Positions 27,481 through 36,699 are shown, counted from the first letter of the stretch. The stretch: 64,000 nt of DNA from Acidimicrobiia bacterium (GCA_028284765.1 JANQRA010000010.1:32091-96090), one strand, 5' to 3'. Made by a program: numbers and translations. The notes: generated by a model from the sequence alone, not told the origin.

Positions 27481-29103
27481 ATGGAATGGTTCGAGACCTG
27501 GGGGTTGACCATCACGGTCTTCCTGCCCGTTGTGGGCGCGGTGCTCCTGGGGTTCATCAAAAGAGACAATGAAGATGCGCTGAAGCGCACCGCACTTGTG
27601 GTGTCGCTTGCCGCGTTCGCAGCGTCGGTGCTGGTGGTCGCCGGTTTCGACTTCGGCGCCAGCCAGTACAACACGTACCAGTTCGAGGTCAGTGAGACCT
27701 GGATCGGTGCGATCAACGCCAACTACCACATCGGTGTTGATGGGATCAGCTTGCCTCTCCTGGTCCTCTCAACGTTCGTGATGGTGCTGGCGGTGATCTA
27801 CTCCTGGAACCACTGGGAAGAGCCGAAGAACCCGAAGGCATTCCTGATCCTGATGCTGATCCTGGCGACAGGCATGAACGGAACGTTCGTCGCTCTCGAC
27901 CTCGTGTTGTTCTTCATCTTCTTCGAGATCGTGCTGCTCCCGATGTACTTCATGATTGGCATCTGGGGTGACAAGTCGCCGAGGAAGGTCCCTGGCTTCT
28001 CGAAGGTGTTTGAGACCCGGCTTTACGCGTCGATCAAGTTCTTCCTGTTCACACTGTTCGGCTCGGCGTTCATGCTGCTCGGTTTCCTGGCGCTCTACTT
28101 CGAGTCGGGAGACGTGGCAGGGGAACGGACATTTGACATCGTTCAGCTCACTGAGCTCGGTTCAGCAGGTGCGTTCACCGGCACCTTCGCATTCCTGGTC
28201 TTTGGAGCGATGTTCCTCGGCTTTGCAGTGAAAGTTCCGATGTGGCCTCTCCACACCTGGCTCCCGGACGCTCACACCGCAGCGCCCACGGTGGGCTCGG
28301 TGCTCCTGGCCGCCATCCTCCTGAAGCTCGGTTCGTACGGCTTCATCAGGATCTCGCTCCCCATCCTTCCCGAGGAGGCAGCGAGTTGGGCTCCGTTCAT
28401 AGCGATCCTCTCGGTGATCGGAATCATCTACGGCTCGTTGGCCTGTTTGGCCCAGAGCGACATGAAGCGGCTCATCGCGTTCTCGTCAGTGGGTCATATG
28501 GGATTCGTCATGCTTGGTATCTCGACCATGACCGACGTCGGCATCAACGCCGCCATCATCGGAATGGTCGCCCACGGTTTGATCACCGGACTGCTGTTCT
28601 TCCTTGCCGGGTCGATGCATCACCGCTACCACACGAGGGAGATGGCTCGCCTCGGCGGCAACATCAAGCTGATGCCGGTCATGGGTGGAATCCTCGCCTT
28701 CACCGCGATGGCGTCACTCGGTCTTCCGGGCCTCGCCGGGTTCTGGGGCGAGTTCATGGCCCTGGTGTCCGCTTACAACCCGCTTGACGGTTTGAGCCTT
28801 GGTGTGTTCCGGACCGCAATGGTGCTCGGCGCCATCGGCACTGTCTTGACCGCCGGCTACATGCTCTGGATGCTGCAGCGCGTCAACCTCGGCGAGCCTA
28901 AGGAGGAGTGGGAAGGACACGAGTTCAAAGATGTCGACCGCTTCGAGATGACCGCCTGGGTCCCCCTCATCATCCTCATCGTCATCATTGGCTTCTATCC
29001 CCGAATCGTCTTCGATTCGACGACCGACGCCGTGACATCCCTGGTCGACATGGCATTCGGATCTGACGCCACGGCCTCTATCTCGAGCATCACCGGAGGT
29101 TGA
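27481..29103 (+). CDS. nuoM: NADH-quinone oxidoreductase subunit M (second cluster)
   Basis: This antiporter-like subunit has 540 residues, with GAGAGG upstream of the ATG. FFIFFEIVLLPMYFMIGIWG holds the conserved glutamate and KVPMWPLHTWLPDAHTAAP the lysine/histidine motif. It carries a short charged insertion (GDKSPRKVPGFSKVFETR, near residues 161-178) that the first-cluster NuoM lacks. It is followed by nuoN after five bases. Confidence 0.97.
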   Translation: MEWFETWGLTITVFLPVVGAVLLGFIKRDNEDALKRTALVVSLAAFAASVLVVAGFDFGASQYNTYQFEVSETWIGAINANYHIGVDGISLPLLVLSTFVMVLAVIYSWNHWEEPKNPKAFLILMLILATGMNGTFVALDLVLFFIFFEIVLLPMYFMIGIWGDKSPRKVPGFSKVFETRLYASIKFFLFTLFGSAFMLLGFLALYFESGDVAGERTFDIVQLTELGSAGAFTGTFAFLVFGAMFLGFAVKVPMWPLHTWLPDAHTAAPTVGSVLLAAILLKLGSYGFIRISLPILPEEAASWAPFIAILSVIGIIYGSLACLAQSDMKRLIAFSSVGHMGFVMLGISTMTDVGINAAIIGMVAHGLITGLLFFLAGSMHHRYHTREMARLGGNIKLMPVMGGILAFTAMASLGLPGLAGFWGEFMALVSAYNPLDGLSLGVFRTAMVLGAIGTVLTAGYMLWMLQRVNLGEPKEEWEGHEFKDVDRFEMTAWVPLIILIVIIGFYPRIVFDSTTDAVTSLVDMAFGSDATASISSITGG

Positions 29104-29108
29104 CGTAG

Positions 29109-30587
29109 TTGACGCCTGAAATCGACTACCTGGCCTTAGCGCCCGAAATCGTCATCGTGGTGACGCTTCTCGGCGCGCTCACACTCGACCTGTTTCTCCC
29201 GAGGCCACAGAAGTACTGGATAGCGACCCTCGCAGTCGCCGGTACGGCGTTGGCATTGATTCCGCTGGGGATCCTTGCCATCAACGGAGAGACCATTTCG
29301 ATGTTCGATGGGTCGTATGTGGTCGATGAGTTTGCCCTGGTCTTGAAGGGGCTCTTCTTGATCTCCGCCTACATCGTGTTCCTGATGTCGGTCAACTTCA
29401 TCGAAAGTGATCGCTATTACCAGGGTGAGTACTACTTCCTGCTGCTGGCATCGTTGCTCGGGTCGTTGGTTATGGCCTCCTCGCGAGATCTGATCATCCT
29501 GTTCATCGGTCTCGAGCTGGTCACCGGGCCGTTGTATTTGCTGGCCGGTTGGCGCAAGGGAGACGTGAAGTCCAACGAGGCGTCGATGAAGTACTTCATT
29601 CTCGGCGTGCTCTCCACCGCGATCCTGCTCTACGGCATGTCACTTCTCTTCGGGCTCACCGGTGAGGTGACGTTCGCCGGAATCGCAGAAGCAACTCAGG
29701 GGATGAGCGAGCCAGCCCTGACGATGGCGATCCTCTTCATGATCGTCGGCTTTGGTTTCAAGATCTCAGCGGTGCCGTTCCACTTCTGGGCTCCCGACAC
29801 CTATGAGGGTGCGCCGACTCCGATCACGGCTTACCTCTCCGTCAACTCGAAGGCTGCGGGCTTCGTGGCGATGTTGATAGTCATGTATCAGGCGTTGCCT
29901 GGGCAAAGTGACGTCTGGGCTCCGGCCTTGTGGCTACTGGCTGCATTGTCGATGACGATCGGAAACCTGTCAGCGCTGAGGCAGACCAACATCGTTAGGC
30001 TGCTGGCGTATTCGTCGATTGCCCAAGCTGGGTTCATGTTGGTCCCGTTCGCCGCTGCCGCCGTCGCCGGCGCCGACCTCGAATCCGCCTTTGGTGCCAC
30101 GCTGATCTACCTGGTCATCTACGCAGTGATGAACTTGGGTGCATTTGCCGTGGTCATCGCTGGTGCCAGAAAGACCGGCACGGGCGAGATCGACGGATGG
30201 GCTGGGCTTGGAAAGGTCGATCCGATCCTCGGTGTTCTGACTGCGACCTTCTTCTTCAGCCTTGCCGGCATCCCGCCACTCGCTGGCTGGTTTGCCAAGT
30301 TCGAGATGTTCCGCTCGGTGATGATCGCCGATCCGGCCACGATCTCATTGGCAGTGATTGCGGCGATCAACGCGGTCATCGCGTTCTACTACTACGCCAA
30401 GGTCATCAAGGCGGTTTGGTTGGACGATGCCGTAGATACTTTCACCGACGAGGCCGACCAGCCACCCGCCGGCGCACTTCGCCTGGCATTGGGTGTCTCG
30501 GTGGCCCTCACCATTGCCATCGGCATCTACCCATCGATCGCAGCGTTCGTCCGCGACGCCGCTCAGGTCCTTGCCTCTGGGGGATGA
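29109..30587 (+). CDS. nuoN: NADH-quinone oxidoreductase subunit N (second cluster)
   Basis: This is the third antiporter-like subunit, 492 residues, from a TTG start five bases after nuoM. It shows LFIGLELVTGPLYLLAGW, FKISAVPFHFWAPDTYEGAP and LAYSSIAQAGFMLVPF. It ends the operon and is followed by two hairpins. The stop TGA is inside the first of them. Confidence 0.96.
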   Translation: MTPEIDYLALAPEIVIVVTLLGALTLDLFLPRPQKYWIATLAVAGTALALIPLGILAINGETISMFDGSYVVDEFALVLKGLFLISAYIVFLMSVNFIESDRYYQGEYYFLLLASLLGSLVMASSRDLIILFIGLELVTGPLYLLAGWRKGDVKSNEASMKYFILGVLSTAILLYGMSLLFGLTGEVTFAGIAEATQGMSEPALTMAILFMIVGFGFKISAVPFHFWAPDTYEGAPTPITAYLSVNSKAAGFVAMLIVMYQALPGQSDVWAPALWLLAALSMTIGNLSALRQTNIVRLLAYSSIAQAGFMLVPFAAAAVAGADLESAFGATLIYLVIYAVMNLGAFAVVIAGARKTGTGEIDGWAGLGKVDPILGVLTATFFFSLAGIPPLAGWFAKFEMFRSVMIADPATISLAVIAAINAVIAFYYYAKVIKAVWLDDAVDTFTDEADQPPAGALRLALGVSVALTIAIGIYPSIAAFVRDAAQVLASGG

Positions 30588-30618
30588 CATCCCCTGGAGA
30601 TTGATGCAATCAATCTCC
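30580..30618. terminator. Double hairpin between nuoN and a convergent GNAT gene
   Basis: GGGGAT-GAC-ATCCCC at 30580-30594 overlaps the nuoN stop. It is followed by a perfect 10-bp stem GGAGATTGAT-GCA-ATCAATCTCC at 30596-30618. There is no long T run, but the position between convergent genes suits a terminator. Confidence 0.6.
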
Positions 30619-30636
30619 AAACGGGTCAAACCAAGC

Positions 30637-31215
30637 TCAGGCGGTTGTCGCCCCTCTGCGGGCTGATCGGTACTCACGATCGAGCAACGACCAGAGCGAG
30701 TGGTCGACCCAGTTGCCGCGGATCAGCAGCTCCTCTCGCAGCACACCTTCTCTGGTGAACCCGAGCTTCTCCGCGACCCGGTCGGATGCGTCGTTCCCGA
30801 CTGCGATCCGAAGCACCACCTTGTGGTAGCCCAACGAGTTGAAAGTCTCCGCCAACAGTGCGTTCACGGCTTCGGTGCAGACGCCCCGCTTGGTCTCGTC
30901 AGAGCGGACCCAATAGCCGATCTCGGCGATCTTCCCCAGCTTGGAGACCGTCCAAAAGGAGATGTTGCCTATGTGCCTGCGAGGCTCCTCCTGGGTTCTG
31001 ATGGAATAGTCCCAAGCTCGTTCCTCTTTCCATGCCTGAATGGATTCGCGAATGAACGCATGGGTGTCTGACGGTGTGTAGTCCATCCGCGCCCACGGAA
31101 GCCATTGGTTCAACTCAGGCAGGGAAGACCGGATCGCATCGTCCAGCGTCGTGGAGTCCTTGCGCGTGAATCGCTGCAGGACCAGCCGATTTGTCTCGAG
31201 AAGGGGGCGAGGCAC
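30637..31215 (-). CDS. GNAT-family N-acetyltransferase (RimJ/RimL-like)
   Basis: The 192-residue acetyltransferase uses acetyl-CoA, probably on an N-terminal amine or small-molecule amine. RimJ-type signs are the start LLETNRLVLQRFTRKD, the IGYWVRSDETKRGVCTEAV segment, where the acetyl-CoA loop reads RGVCTEA instead of the usual RGxGxA, and the IAVGNDASDRVAEKLGFTREG core. It converges on nuoN and is divergent from the Nudix gene. The substrate cannot be told. Confidence 0.88.
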   Translation of the reverse strand: MPRPLLETNRLVLQRFTRKDSTTLDDAIRSSLPELNQWLPWARMDYTPSDTHAFIRESIQAWKEERAWDYSIRTQEEPRRHIGNISFWTVSKLGKIAEIGYWVRSDETKRGVCTEAVNALLAETFNSLGYHKVVLRIAVGNDASDRVAEKLGFTREGVLREELLIRGNWVDHSLWSLLDREYRSARRGATTA

Positions 31216-31255
31216 CGGGTCAGAGTACTTCGGGGCTTAGTCTTCTCCATCCATC

Positions 31256-31783
31256 ATGTGGGACCGCATCAACTACGTAGAGAGCCATCCTGAGCCTGAC
31301 GAACGCCCCATGGCAGCGGTATTGGCCCCTCTGTTTGAAGACGATGTGGGCGATGTCCGCGCTGTTCTGACGAAGCGTCCCGACACCATGCCGACCCATG
31401 CCGGCCACATCGCGTTCCCGGGAGGTCGCCCTGATCCCGGTGACAAAGGACCGATCGATACGGCTCTCCGTGAGGCGCACGAAGAGGTCGGGATCGAGAA
31501 ACGACAGGTCGATGTGCTTGGTTTCCTGCCTCCCATCGACACTGTGGAATTCAGTCTGTTGGTCGTGCCCGTCGTAGGCAGGGTCTCCACTCCTCTGGGC
31601 CTGGTTCCATCTGAGCGCGAAGTGGCCAAGATCTACACGCCTCGTCTCGAGGATCTGGCCGACGAACAACGCTGGTGGAGCATCCCCTGGAACGGCTGGG
31701 AGGTCTGGTACTACGACCTGGAGGGTGACACCCTTTGGGGTGCGACTGCCCGCATGGTTCGACAACTTGTCGGCCTCGACTGA
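31256..31783 (+). CDS. Nudix hydrolase, coenzyme A pyrophosphatase type
   Basis: The 175-residue Nudix protein has the Nudix box GGRPDPGDKGPIDTALREAHEEVGI (residues about 58-82, with the catalytic REAHEEVG). The preceding HAGHIAFPGG is the extended signature of CoA pyrophosphatases (NudL/YeaB type), which hydrolyse CoA to phosphopantetheine and 3',5'-ADP. The length is slightly short for the family. The ATG at 31256 lies 40 bases from the divergent GNAT start. Confidence 0.85.
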   Translation: MWDRINYVESHPEPDERPMAAVLAPLFEDDVGDVRAVLTKRPDTMPTHAGHIAFPGGRPDPGDKGPIDTALREAHEEVGIEKRQVDVLGFLPPIDTVEFSLLVVPVVGRVSTPLGLVPSEREVAKIYTPRLEDLADEQRWWSIPWNGWEVWYYDLEGDTLWGATARMVRQLVGLD

Positions 31784-31798
31784 ATAGTCCTTTCGACC

Positions 31799-31828
31799 CT
31801 CAAGTTTTCGGTCTGGTTCTGCCGAGAA
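31799..31828 (+). promoter_or_regulatory. FliA (sigma-28)-like promoter of the GAF histidine kinase gene
   Basis: The sequence reads GACCCTCAAG (31795-31804), 16 bases, GCCGA (31821-31825). The same two blocks with the same 16-base spacer recur at 40198-40228 before the CheA hybrid gene. CTCA and GCCGA with this spacing resemble motility-sigma promoters described in actinobacteria. It lies 8 bases before the GTG at 31836, so the leader would be very short. Confidence 0.6.
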
Positions 31829-31835
31829 AACCAAG

Positions 31836-33611
31836 GTGAGAACATCCGCCTCGTCGGCGGCTCAAGAGCGCTTCCATCGCTATATAGCTGTGTTGTTTGC
31901 GACGACGGTTCCACTTGTGGCCGTGGTCGAGTTCACGCGCGCTATCGAAGGCGGACCCAACGCCATGGCGCGATTCGCCGGACCGATGATTCTCACGGCA
32001 TGGGCCGTTGCGGTTGCGAGGTCACCACACCCCAATGCTGTCCGTCTCGTTCTCGGGATGATGGGGTTCACTGCGGCCCTGGTCTTCTTGGAAGCTGTCT
32101 ACGAGGTCGACGTCACTGCCTTCGACTACGCCACGGCCTTTGGCCTACTGATGCTCCTTGCGGTCCTGGCCGGCACCCTCGGTGTCCAGCGCCGCAAACT
32201 GTTCGCAACAGGCATCTCTTTGGGCCTGGCTGCGTGGGTCATTGGCGTTGGCATCTTCAACGGATCTTCATTTGACGTGATCGCAATGCAGACGGTCATT
32301 GCCTTTGCCGGGGTGATTTTCACAACTGCCCTGGTATCCGAGCTATACGACCAGCTGACCAGTGCAATCGCCGCCCACGAGCGTGGTCGTAGGCTTCAAG
32401 AGGCCATAGGGCGGTGTTCCGAGGCTCTGCTGGTGCATCCGGATTCCTTTGCGCTATTCGAAGCCGTTCGCGCAGTGTTCGAAGCGACGGACGCGGACTT
32501 CGCCTACATCAACAAAACAGTTGAAGTCGACGGCCAGCTCGGTTGGGAGATTGCAGCTGACGCCTCCAAGATGGTCGAAGGTCGGGGCCCGGACTGGGCA
32601 ACCGGGGTCTACTCCTCGATCCCCACCACCTACGACGCCTTGGTTTCGGGTGCAGAAGCCGTGGTCTATACGTCAGAACTCGCCGGAACTGAGCAGGAGT
32701 TCTACGTGGATCAGGGGATTCTCTCCGAGGTGGCGGTGCCGATCTTCATCGCCCACGAGTTCCGTGGCTCAATAGGTTTTGTCCAGTATTCGGACGACCG
32801 TGAGTGGACGGAGGCAGAGATCCAGACTCTGTGGCGCGCGGCCGACATGGTGGGTGCCTACTGGCGCCGTCAGGATGACGCAGACGCACTCAAGACTTCG
32901 AACGAGTCGAAGGACAAGCTCCTCGCATCGGTTTCGCACGAGATCCGCACTCCGCTCACCGCCATTGTTGGGATGAGTGAGGAGATCGTGTCGGCCCAGG
33001 GTTCGCTCGGTCCGGAGACACTGGACGAGTTGGCCGGGATCATCGCGGTCCAGAGCCGAGAGCTGGCGGAGCTCGTGGAGGACCTTCTGATCGCATCGAG
33101 GGCTGACTTCGGAAACCTCTCGATCAAGCGAGAAACGATCAATCTGTCAGAACAGGTGGAGCGGGTCCTGACCGGTATCCGTGAAGGCAAAGGGAGCACC
33201 AAGAACATCGCGTTCTCCGGTGGAGACGTCTATGCGTTTGCTGACCCGTTGCGAGTTCGCCAGATAATCCGCAACCTCATCACCAATGCGATCAAGTACG
33301 GAGGCGACAGTGTCGTGGTCGCCCTTCGCACTGAAGGTTCGACAGCGTCTGTGGTTGTGGCCGACAACGGCGCCGGCGTGACACCCCGAGAAGAGAGCCT
33401 GATCTTCGAGCGGTACTACCGGAGCGCCCAGTCGCCGACGAAACCAGGTTCCGTCGGTATCGGTCTCGCTGTATCCAGGCAGCTAGCCGAGATGATGGAC
33501 GGGACCCTCGAATACGTCTCCGACGCAACCCAGCATCACTTCCAGCTCACACTCCCGCTTGAGAGCGTGGAGGCGGCGACCGCTCTGCCGCAAGAGCTGG
33601 CTTCAATCTGA
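31836..33611 (+). CDS. Sensor histidine kinase with membrane domain and GAF domain
   Basis: The 591-residue kinase has five or six helices at residues 18-170, a GAF-like sensor domain at about 195-345, a dimerisation helix SVSHEIRTPLTAIVG with the phospho-accepting His368, and an ATPase domain with N box NLITNAIKYGG, G1 DNGAGV and G2 GSVGIGLAVS. The start is a GTG. No response regulator is adjacent, so it may signal to a distant regulator or to the CheA hybrid at 40259, which has the same promoter type. Confidence 0.92.
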   Translation: MRTSASSAAQERFHRYIAVLFATTVPLVAVVEFTRAIEGGPNAMARFAGPMILTAWAVAVARSPHPNAVRLVLGMMGFTAALVFLEAVYEVDVTAFDYATAFGLLMLLAVLAGTLGVQRRKLFATGISLGLAAWVIGVGIFNGSSFDVIAMQTVIAFAGVIFTTALVSELYDQLTSAIAAHERGRRLQEAIGRCSEALLVHPDSFALFEAVRAVFEATDADFAYINKTVEVDGQLGWEIAADASKMVEGRGPDWATGVYSSIPTTYDALVSGAEAVVYTSELAGTEQEFYVDQGILSEVAVPIFIAHEFRGSIGFVQYSDDREWTEAEIQTLWRAADMVGAYWRRQDDADALKTSNESKDKLLASVSHEIRTPLTAIVGMSEEIVSAQGSLGPETLDELAGIIAVQSRELAELVEDLLIASRADFGNLSIKRETINLSEQVERVLTGIREGKGSTKNIAFSGGDVYAFADPLRVRQIIRNLITNAIKYGGDSVVVALRTEGSTASVVVADNGAGVTPREESLIFERYYRSAQSPTKPGSVGIGLAVSRQLAEMMDGTLEYVSDATQHHFQLTLPLESVEAATALPQELASI

Positions 33612-33651
33612 GGTCTCCTTAACCTCCGAATTTGGGGAGAATGGAACCTCC

Positions 33652-34698
33652 GTGAAACGCCGTCTGCTTCTCATCGCCGGTGCCCTACTCCTTCTGGTAG
33701 GAGGATTTGCCGCGTACACCGTCTACAACACGTGGGGTGACGTCCAGAGAGTGGAGATCGACAGAACAGCTATGGCGCAGTCTGTCGAAGAGCCAACGGA
33801 AGAACCGAGCGACCCCGACGAGGAAGATAACGAAGTCGAGGAGCCCGCAGTTGTCCAGCCAGGCCGTCAGGTATTCCTTCTGGTCGGGTCCGACTCGCGA
33901 GCCGAGCTCGAAGACACCGAGGACTTTGGAGACTTTGGCGGAAGCCGGGCCGACGTGGTCATGGTGCTTTTCAAGGATTCATCTGACACAGCATTGCTCT
34001 CGCTTCCGAGAGACCTCCTGATCACCAACCCGTGCACTGGTAGAGAAGTCAAACTCAATGCAACTCTCGAAGGCTGCTCCGATATGAATGGCCCCACTCT
34101 GCTGATGCTCACGGTCGAGGAGATAATCGACCACCCCATTGACCATTTCGCACTTGTCGACCTCGAAGGGTTCCAGCACGCAGTCGACGCTCTCGGCGGA
34201 TACGAGATCTGCGTGGACAATCCCGTCCGAGACGAAAAAGCAGGTCTGGAGCTCCCGGCCGGCTGCACCAACGCAGACGGAGCACAGACCTTGGCTTGGA
34301 TGCGGTCGCGGAGCACTCAAGAGCTCACCTCGAATGGCTGGAGAACCATGGCCGGGATGAGTGACCTGGCGCGTAACGAGCGGCAACGGTCGTTCATGAT
34401 CGACGTGATGGGCCGGATCGGAGACATCACCAGCCCGGCCGCTATGTCGTCTGCGGGTCAAGCTGTGGCCCCCTATGTGACAGTCGATTCAGACCTCAGC
34501 TTCGGAGAGGCAGTCGACTTGGCCCTCACGCTTCGAGGTCGGGGACTGGACAACATCGTTGAGCTAAGCGTTCCGGTTTACGACGTCACCACATCGGCTG
34601 GTGCCGCCGCTCTGCTCCCGTCCACCCCCGTGGCAGAGATCGTCGACGGCTACCTGGCCACTCTCGGCACGACGGCGGAGGCCGTATCCAGGCAGTGA
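33652..34698 (+). CDS. LytR-CpsA-Psr (LCP) family protein
   Basis: LCP enzymes transfer polymers from lipid carriers to peptidoglycan or related acceptors outside the membrane. From the GTG at 33652 the protein has 348 residues, opening MKRRLLLIAGALLLLVGG, a single anchor helix, then an acidic linker. The LCP domain shows LVGSDSRAELE, GGSRADVVMVLF, LSLPRDLLI with the catalytic arginine, and HFALVDLEGFQHAVDALGGYEI. The frame is open further upstream into the kinase gene, but those residues are not membrane-like. It overlaps the next gene by four bases (GTGA). Confidence 0.9.
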   Translation: MKRRLLLIAGALLLLVGGFAAYTVYNTWGDVQRVEIDRTAMAQSVEEPTEEPSDPDEEDNEVEEPAVVQPGRQVFLLVGSDSRAELEDTEDFGDFGGSRADVVMVLFKDSSDTALLSLPRDLLITNPCTGREVKLNATLEGCSDMNGPTLLMLTVEEIIDHPIDHFALVDLEGFQHAVDALGGYEICVDNPVRDEKAGLELPAGCTNADGAQTLAWMRSRSTQELTSNGWRTMAGMSDLARNERQRSFMIDVMGRIGDITSPAAMSSAGQAVAPYVTVDSDLSFGEAVDLALTLRGRGLDNIVELSVPVYDVTTSAGAAALLPSTPVAEIVDGYLATLGTTAEAVSRQ

Positions 34699-35657
34699 GA
34701 CTGCCGCCTGGCCAGATCGAAACAAAGCGGTTTCCCGTCGTTGGAGAGCGATCGTCGACACTCCAGTCGCCGGAGGATTGGTTCATGGATGTGTCTGGGC
34801 GTCGTTGGGGCTTGAACGAGTACCTGAGCCTCAACCATCGTGAACTGACTTTCGACATTCACTGTGTGACTTCGTGGACTCGATTCGGGTCCACCTTCAC
34901 AGGTGTTCCACTTGCCGAGGTGCTCGCACCCGACCCAACAGCATCATTTGTGTCCTTCGGTTCCCACTCGGGCAGGGACCATCACACTTCTCTGCCTCTT
35001 GAATATGCAATGGAACACAGCTGGATCGTTCATGCCTTTGAGGGTGAGGCCCTTGCCGAGGAGCATGGAGGGCCGGTGCGTGTGGTCACGCCAGGCAAGT
35101 ACTTCTACAAGTCAGTCAAGTGGTTGAAGTCGATCGATGTGCTTGATGAGGATCGCTTGGGTTGGTGGGAGACCAACTCCTCGTATCACAACAACGCCGA
35201 CCCGATGGATGGCGACCAGCGATTCACCACAGGGTCGTTGCGTCCCAATCAGTTGGACCGGTTTCGGTCTGCCGACAACTACGACAAGTACCGGGGGAGA
35301 GTGATGATCGGTCTTGACCTGAGAGGTTGGGAGCCGAGTTCGAAGGATCTGAATCGGATCTACTTGAAGAACTGCAACCTGTCCGGTGTCGACCTCGCGG
35401 GTGCGGAGTTGAGCGCTGCCAATCTGAGTCTGAGCACACTGGCTACAGCCAACTTGGCAGGCGCAAACCTCTCTGGATCCGATCTCGAAGGCGCTGATTT
35501 CACAGGTGCGAACCTGGCAGCAGCCGATCTCTCTGGTTGTGCCCTGTCGGCGACTCGATTCGATGGGGCCAACGTCCAGGGTGCGAGATTCGACGGCTCA
35601 TGGGGCCTGGTGGAGAGCCAGCAGGCTTATCTGGTTCAGCAGGGCGTCGCTCTCTAA
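34695..35657 (+). CDS. Molybdopterin-binding (SUOX-like) domain fused to pentapeptide repeats
   Basis: The 320-residue product has two unlike parts. Residues 1-200 match the oxidoreductase molybdopterin-binding domain of sulfite-oxidase/MsrP-like proteins: LNHRELTFDIHCVTSWTR gives the candidate molybdenum-ligand Cys57, and PLEYAMEHSWIVHAFEGEAL plus VVTPGKYFYKSVKWLKSI are family segments. Residues about 205-305 are pentapeptide repeats (NLSGV DLAGA ELSAA NLSLS type), which fold as a right-handed helix. No signal peptide is seen, so the protein should be cytoplasmic unless it is carried out by a partner. The Moco domain is shorter than full enzymes, so catalytic activity is uncertain. Confidence 0.82.
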   Translation: MRLPPGQIETKRFPVVGERSSTLQSPEDWFMDVSGRRWGLNEYLSLNHRELTFDIHCVTSWTRFGSTFTGVPLAEVLAPDPTASFVSFGSHSGRDHHTSLPLEYAMEHSWIVHAFEGEALAEEHGGPVRVVTPGKYFYKSVKWLKSIDVLDEDRLGWWETNSSYHNNADPMDGDQRFTTGSLRPNQLDRFRSADNYDKYRGRVMIGLDLRGWEPSSKDLNRIYLKNCNLSGVDLAGAELSAANLSLSTLATANLAGANLSGSDLEGADFTGANLAAADLSGCALSATRFDGANVQGARFDGSWGLVESQQAYLVQQGVAL

Positions 35658-35669
35658 CCTCTGCCAACG

Positions 35670-36650
35670 ATGAGTGAACGTCAACGTGTCTTCTCGGGCA
35701 TGCAACCCACCGGCAAGATCCACATCGGCAATCTGATGGGTGCCTTGTCCAATTGGGTTTCCATGCAGGAGGAGTATTCGACGATTTACAACGTGGTCGA
35801 CCTGCACGCCATGACGACCCCATACGACCCGGCCGACTTTCGTCAGCAGCGGATCAATCTGGCGAAGATGATCATTGCGGTCGGTGTCGATCCCGATCGT
35901 TCGCTTCTCTACTTTCAATCCGATGTCGCCGAACATGCCGAGCTGACCTGGATTCTCTCGGTGATGACACCCATGGGACAGCTGGAGAGAATGACCCAAT
36001 ACAAGGAGAAGGCCGACAAGGCCGGACAGAACCTCGGGCTGTTCTCCTACCCGGTGTTGATGGCCGCTGACATCCTGATCCACCGTGTTCACGCAGTTCC
36101 CGTCGGTGACGACCAGACACAGCACCTCGAGATCACTCGTGACTTGGCGGAACGATTCAACAACAGGTTTGGCGAGGTCTTCCCGATCCCCGAGCGAATC
36201 TCACCGGAGATCGGCGCTCGAGTGATGTCGCTTCAAGATCCGTTCAGCAAGATGTCGAAGTCGGACGCGAACACGAAAGCCACCGTGCTGCTCACGGACA
36301 CCACCGATCAGATCATGAAGAAGATCAAGTCGGCAGTCACCGACACTGGATCCGAGGTTGCCTTTGACTGGGACAACAAGCCCGGAGTCTCCAACCTCCT
36401 CGAGATCTTCTCGTATTTCAGTGGTCGGACCATCGACGATCTGGTGGCTGAATACGCAACCGCCGGATACGGGCACTTCAAAGTGGCGGCCGCCGAGGCC
36501 GTGGCTGAGGGCATTGCGCCGATTCGCGAAGCGTATGAAGGCATGTCCGATGCCGAGGTATCCGCCGTCATGTCAACCAGCGCCGAAAAGGCCAAGGTAT
36601 CCGCCGCTGAGACCATGAGTCTCGTAAAGGGAGCGGTCGGCCTCGACTGA
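35670..36650 (+). CDS. trpS: Tryptophanyl-tRNA synthetase
   Basis: This class I aminoacyl-tRNA synthetase charges tRNA-Trp. It has 326 residues, the usual bacterial size. The HIGH-type motif is HIGN in PTGKIHIGNLMGAL (residue about 18) and the KMSKS loop is present as FSKMSKSDAN near residue 195. It ends six bases before a strong terminator hairpin. The start is the ATG 12 bases after the preceding gene. Confidence 0.97.
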   Translation: MSERQRVFSGMQPTGKIHIGNLMGALSNWVSMQEEYSTIYNVVDLHAMTTPYDPADFRQQRINLAKMIIAVGVDPDRSLLYFQSDVAEHAELTWILSVMTPMGQLERMTQYKEKADKAGQNLGLFSYPVLMAADILIHRVHAVPVGDDQTQHLEITRDLAERFNNRFGEVFPIPERISPEIGARVMSLQDPFSKMSKSDANTKATVLLTDTTDQIMKKIKSAVTDTGSEVAFDWDNKPGVSNLLEIFSYFSGRTIDDLVAEYATAGYGHFKVAAAEAVAEGIAPIREAYEGMSDAEVSAVMSTSAEKAKVSAAETMSLVKGAVGLD

Positions 36651-36656
36651 CGTCCT

Positions 36657-36699
36657 GCGTGAGCAGATAAGCCGCTGAGAGCGGCTCATCTGCTCACGC
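36657..36699. terminator. Bidirectional terminator-like hairpin
   Basis: A 19-pair stem: GCGTGAGCAGAT (36657-36668) pairs with ATCTGCTCACGC (36688-36699), and AGCCGCT pairs with AGCGGCT around the loop GAG, with one A/C mismatch between the two blocks. It lies between the convergent trpS and CPBP genes. No clear T tract follows on either strand. Confidence 0.8.
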
